From NCBI RefSeq assembly GCF_021173085.1, contig NZ_CP076412.1, forward strand, positions 1,488,001-1,552,000: a DNA stretch of 64,000 bases, given 5' to 3'. Of the stretch, positions 62,885-64,000 are shown piece after piece. Every line of letters starts with the position of its first letter. Position 1 is the stretch's first letter. The stretch is from Ralstonia wenshanensis. Its GTDB lineage: Bacteria > Pseudomonadota > Gammaproteobacteria > Burkholderiales > Burkholderiaceae. Both the position numbers and the translations under genes were made by a program. The notes below the pieces were generated by a model. It was not told the DNA's origin. It saw only the letters and a list, made by a program, of their open reading frames with translations, and made no database searches.

Positions 62885-63307
62885 TCAAGCGTCTTGCTCC
62901 CTCACGCACTCGGCGATCTCGGAGAGGCGCATATGAGCGAGGCGATTGAGCAGTGCGGTTTCCGCAGACCCTAGCGCGTCGTCGAGGAATCTGTTGACCG
63001 CTGATTCGACAGGGCACGTCGGGTTGTCTTCCGCTCTGCCGATTGAAAATACGCTCGTATGCGCAATCGCCGCATAGACTTCACGCACAGTCAGGTCGTT
63101 TAGGTCTCGGGCAAGCGACCATCCACCTCCGGGCCCCGCTATCGACTGAACATAGCCGACTTCACGCAGGGCGGCTAGCGTGCGTCGAACCAGCGACGGT
63201 TGCGTGTGCAGCATCTCTGCGATGGTTTCGGAATTCGTCGTGCCGCCACGCAGGTGCATGTGTATGAGTACATGGAGAAGCCTCGCGAGCCTTGTGTCCC
63301 GTTTCAT
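62885..63307 (-). CDS. Rrf2-family transcription regulator
   Basis: The start is ATG 63307 (MKRDTRLARLLHV), giving 140 residues; ATG 63334 is inside a dyad that is better read as an operator. The winged helix (TIAEMLHTQPSLVRRTLAALREVGYV, then GPGGGWSLARD) is typical of Rrf2 (IscR/NsrR) proteins. Only one Cys (NPTCPVES) lies in the cluster-binding loop, so a [2Fe-2S] or [4Fe-4S] cluster as in IscR/NsrR is not expected. It is divergent from the hydrolase at 63383. Confidence 0.87.
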   Translation of the reverse strand: MKRDTRLARLLHVLIHMHLRGGTTNSETIAEMLHTQPSLVRRTLAALREVGYVQSIAGPGGGWSLARDLNDLTVREVYAAIAHTSVFSIGRAEDNPTCPVESAVNRFLDDALGSAETALLNRLAHMRLSEIAECVREQDA

Positions 63308-63327
63308 TTTGGTCAAGCAGGTTAATT

Positions 63328-63344
63328 GTGACATTTGATGTTAC
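63328..63344. promoter_or_regulatory. Dyad operator between Rrf2 and hydrolase genes
   Basis: GTGACAT-TTG-ATGTTAC is an inverted repeat with one mismatch in the 76-base divergent region, typical of Rrf2 autoregulation and control of the neighbouring hydrolase. Confidence 0.5.
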
Positions 63345-63382
63345 GATTTGCCGTGGCTTTCAGCAACCATTGGAGCGTGACC

Positions 63383-64000
63383 ATGCAGACATTCACCCAG
63401 ACCTTCGTTGAAACCAACGGCATCCGCTTAGGTGTCGCCGCCCAGGGAGCGGGCCCACTGGTCCTGCTTCTTCATGGGTTTCCCGAGACGTCTTACGCGT
63501 GGCGGCACCAACTGGCTGCGTTGTCGAATGCGGGATTTCGCGCGGTCGCACCGGATTTGCGCGGCTTTGGACGAAGTGATTGTCCGGCTGACGAAGCGCA
63601 GTACACGACGCTGGATATCATTGGCGATCTTGTGGGGCTCGTCCAGGCTCTAGGGGAGCAAAGCGCGGTCGTGGTGGGCAATGACTGGGGCGCAACCATC
63701 GCATGGCAGGCGGCGCTCGTACGCCCGGATCGCTTTCGCGCCGTGGTCGCACTCGGCGTTCCGATGATGGACAGGGCTCCGCTGACGCCAAGCAAGCTGT
63801 TTCCTGTGATGCCGCAGGCGTGGTTCTACACGCACTACTTTGCGCAACCGGGACAGGCGGAGAGCGAGTTTGAGGCCGACGTTGCCGCTACGCTGCGCAA
63901 ACTCTATTTTTGGGCATCGGGGGACGCAGGGCCACGCGACATCAACACGCCTAACCCTTTCGGGCTCGTACCACGACAGGCAGGGCTTCTCGACGCTCTG
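63383..64000 (+). CDS. Alpha/beta hydrolase (epoxide-hydrolase-like), 3' end beyond window
   Basis: The ATG at 63383 has GGAG upstream; 206 codons lie in the window. The oxyanion segment LLLHGFPETSYAWRHQ (HGFPE), DLRGFGRSD and the nucleophile elbow VGNDWGATIAW (Asp as nucleophile in G-N-D-W-G) match epoxide hydrolases or dehalogenases. Acid and His residues lie outside the window. Substrate unknown. Probably regulated by the divergent Rrf2 protein. Confidence 0.87.
   Translation, partial: MQTFTQTFVETNGIRLGVAAQGAGPLVLLLHGFPETSYAWRHQLAALSNAGFRAVAPDLRGFGRSDCPADEAQYTTLDIIGDLVGLVQALGEQSAVVVGNDWGATIAWQAALVRPDRFRAVVALGVPMMDRAPLTPSKLFPVMPQAWFYTHYFAQPGQAESEFEADVAATLRKLYFWASGDAGPRDINTPNPFGLVPRQAGLLDAL

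Noticed and set aside
62885-63307. Calling this Rrf2 protein NsrR
   Set aside because: It has one Cys where NsrR has three in the cluster-binding loop, so only the general Rrf2 family is supported.
1-64000. tRNA or rRNA genes
   Set aside because: No cloverleaf-like or ribosomal sequence was recognised in reading; a tRNAscan or Infernal run would settle this.

Overview
The window is high-GC betaproteobacterial chromosome, most like Ralstonia or a close Burkholderiaceae relative. The basis is its gene families: a DUF3348/DUF802/OmpA/DUF2894 set, Lys/Ala-rich HU, FNR-type regulators and long lipoproteins. Genus is an inference from families; no rRNA, tRNA, CRISPR array or intact transposase was seen.

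Layout. 1-5.6 kb: PAS-PAS-GGDEF cyclase, two methyltransferases and a flavoprotein. 5.9-10.2 kb: a compact four-gene operon whose two central products look like a MotA/MotB (ZorA/ZorB-like) ion-driven membrane motor with a long cytoplasmic coiled coil. 10.4-17.1 kb: repeat lipoprotein, HU, DUF2252, NmrA-like protein, and a divergent Nramp transporter / manganese catalase pair followed by two coupled small genes. 17.2-23.2 kb: the ligase-associated DNA-repair operon (exonuclease, ATP-dependent ligase, Lhr-like helicase, PdeM), joined by 4-base overlaps. 23.2-27.2 kb: small lipoprotein, two paralogous orphan proteins (the first behind an FNR-type box), an FNR-type regulator and a membrane GGDEF protein.

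27.2-44.6 kb is accessory. It opens with a 1.4 kb non-coding stretch carrying seven copies of a roughly 20-25 bp repeat and a nested palindrome. It then holds lipoproteins, a trypsin-like protease, several orphan genes, a divergent carbamoyltransferase-fold protein, a glycine-zipper protein, a trypsin-S1/P1 nuclease fusion, an Imm33/DUF2185 protein, RidA, a TonB-box-domain lipoprotein, a chemoreceptor, a CHAD protein and a Lys/Ala-rich protein followed by 14 consecutive C.

44.7-56.9 kb is mostly envelope functions: two tandem PF04185 phosphoesterases; a five-gene same-strand run (diheme peroxidase, porin, FMN-binding protein, ApbE flavinyltransferase, small membrane protein) that looks like an extracytoplasmic electron-transfer module; and a DUF2946 / YcnI / TonB-receptor operon suggesting copper handling. 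57.1-63.3 kb is a redox/nitrosative-stress region: two more FNR-type regulators, a broken narK, cupin, a stand-alone SdhB, hemerythrin, DUF2249 and an Rrf2 regulator, with a good NsrR-type site upstream of the hemerythrin operon. The window ends inside an alpha/beta hydrolase gene.

The best candidates for something under-described are the motor operon (5911-10242), the protease-nuclease fusion (36622-38856), the carbamoyltransferase-like orphan pair (32998-34422) and the flavin/heme electron-transfer run (48576-53274).
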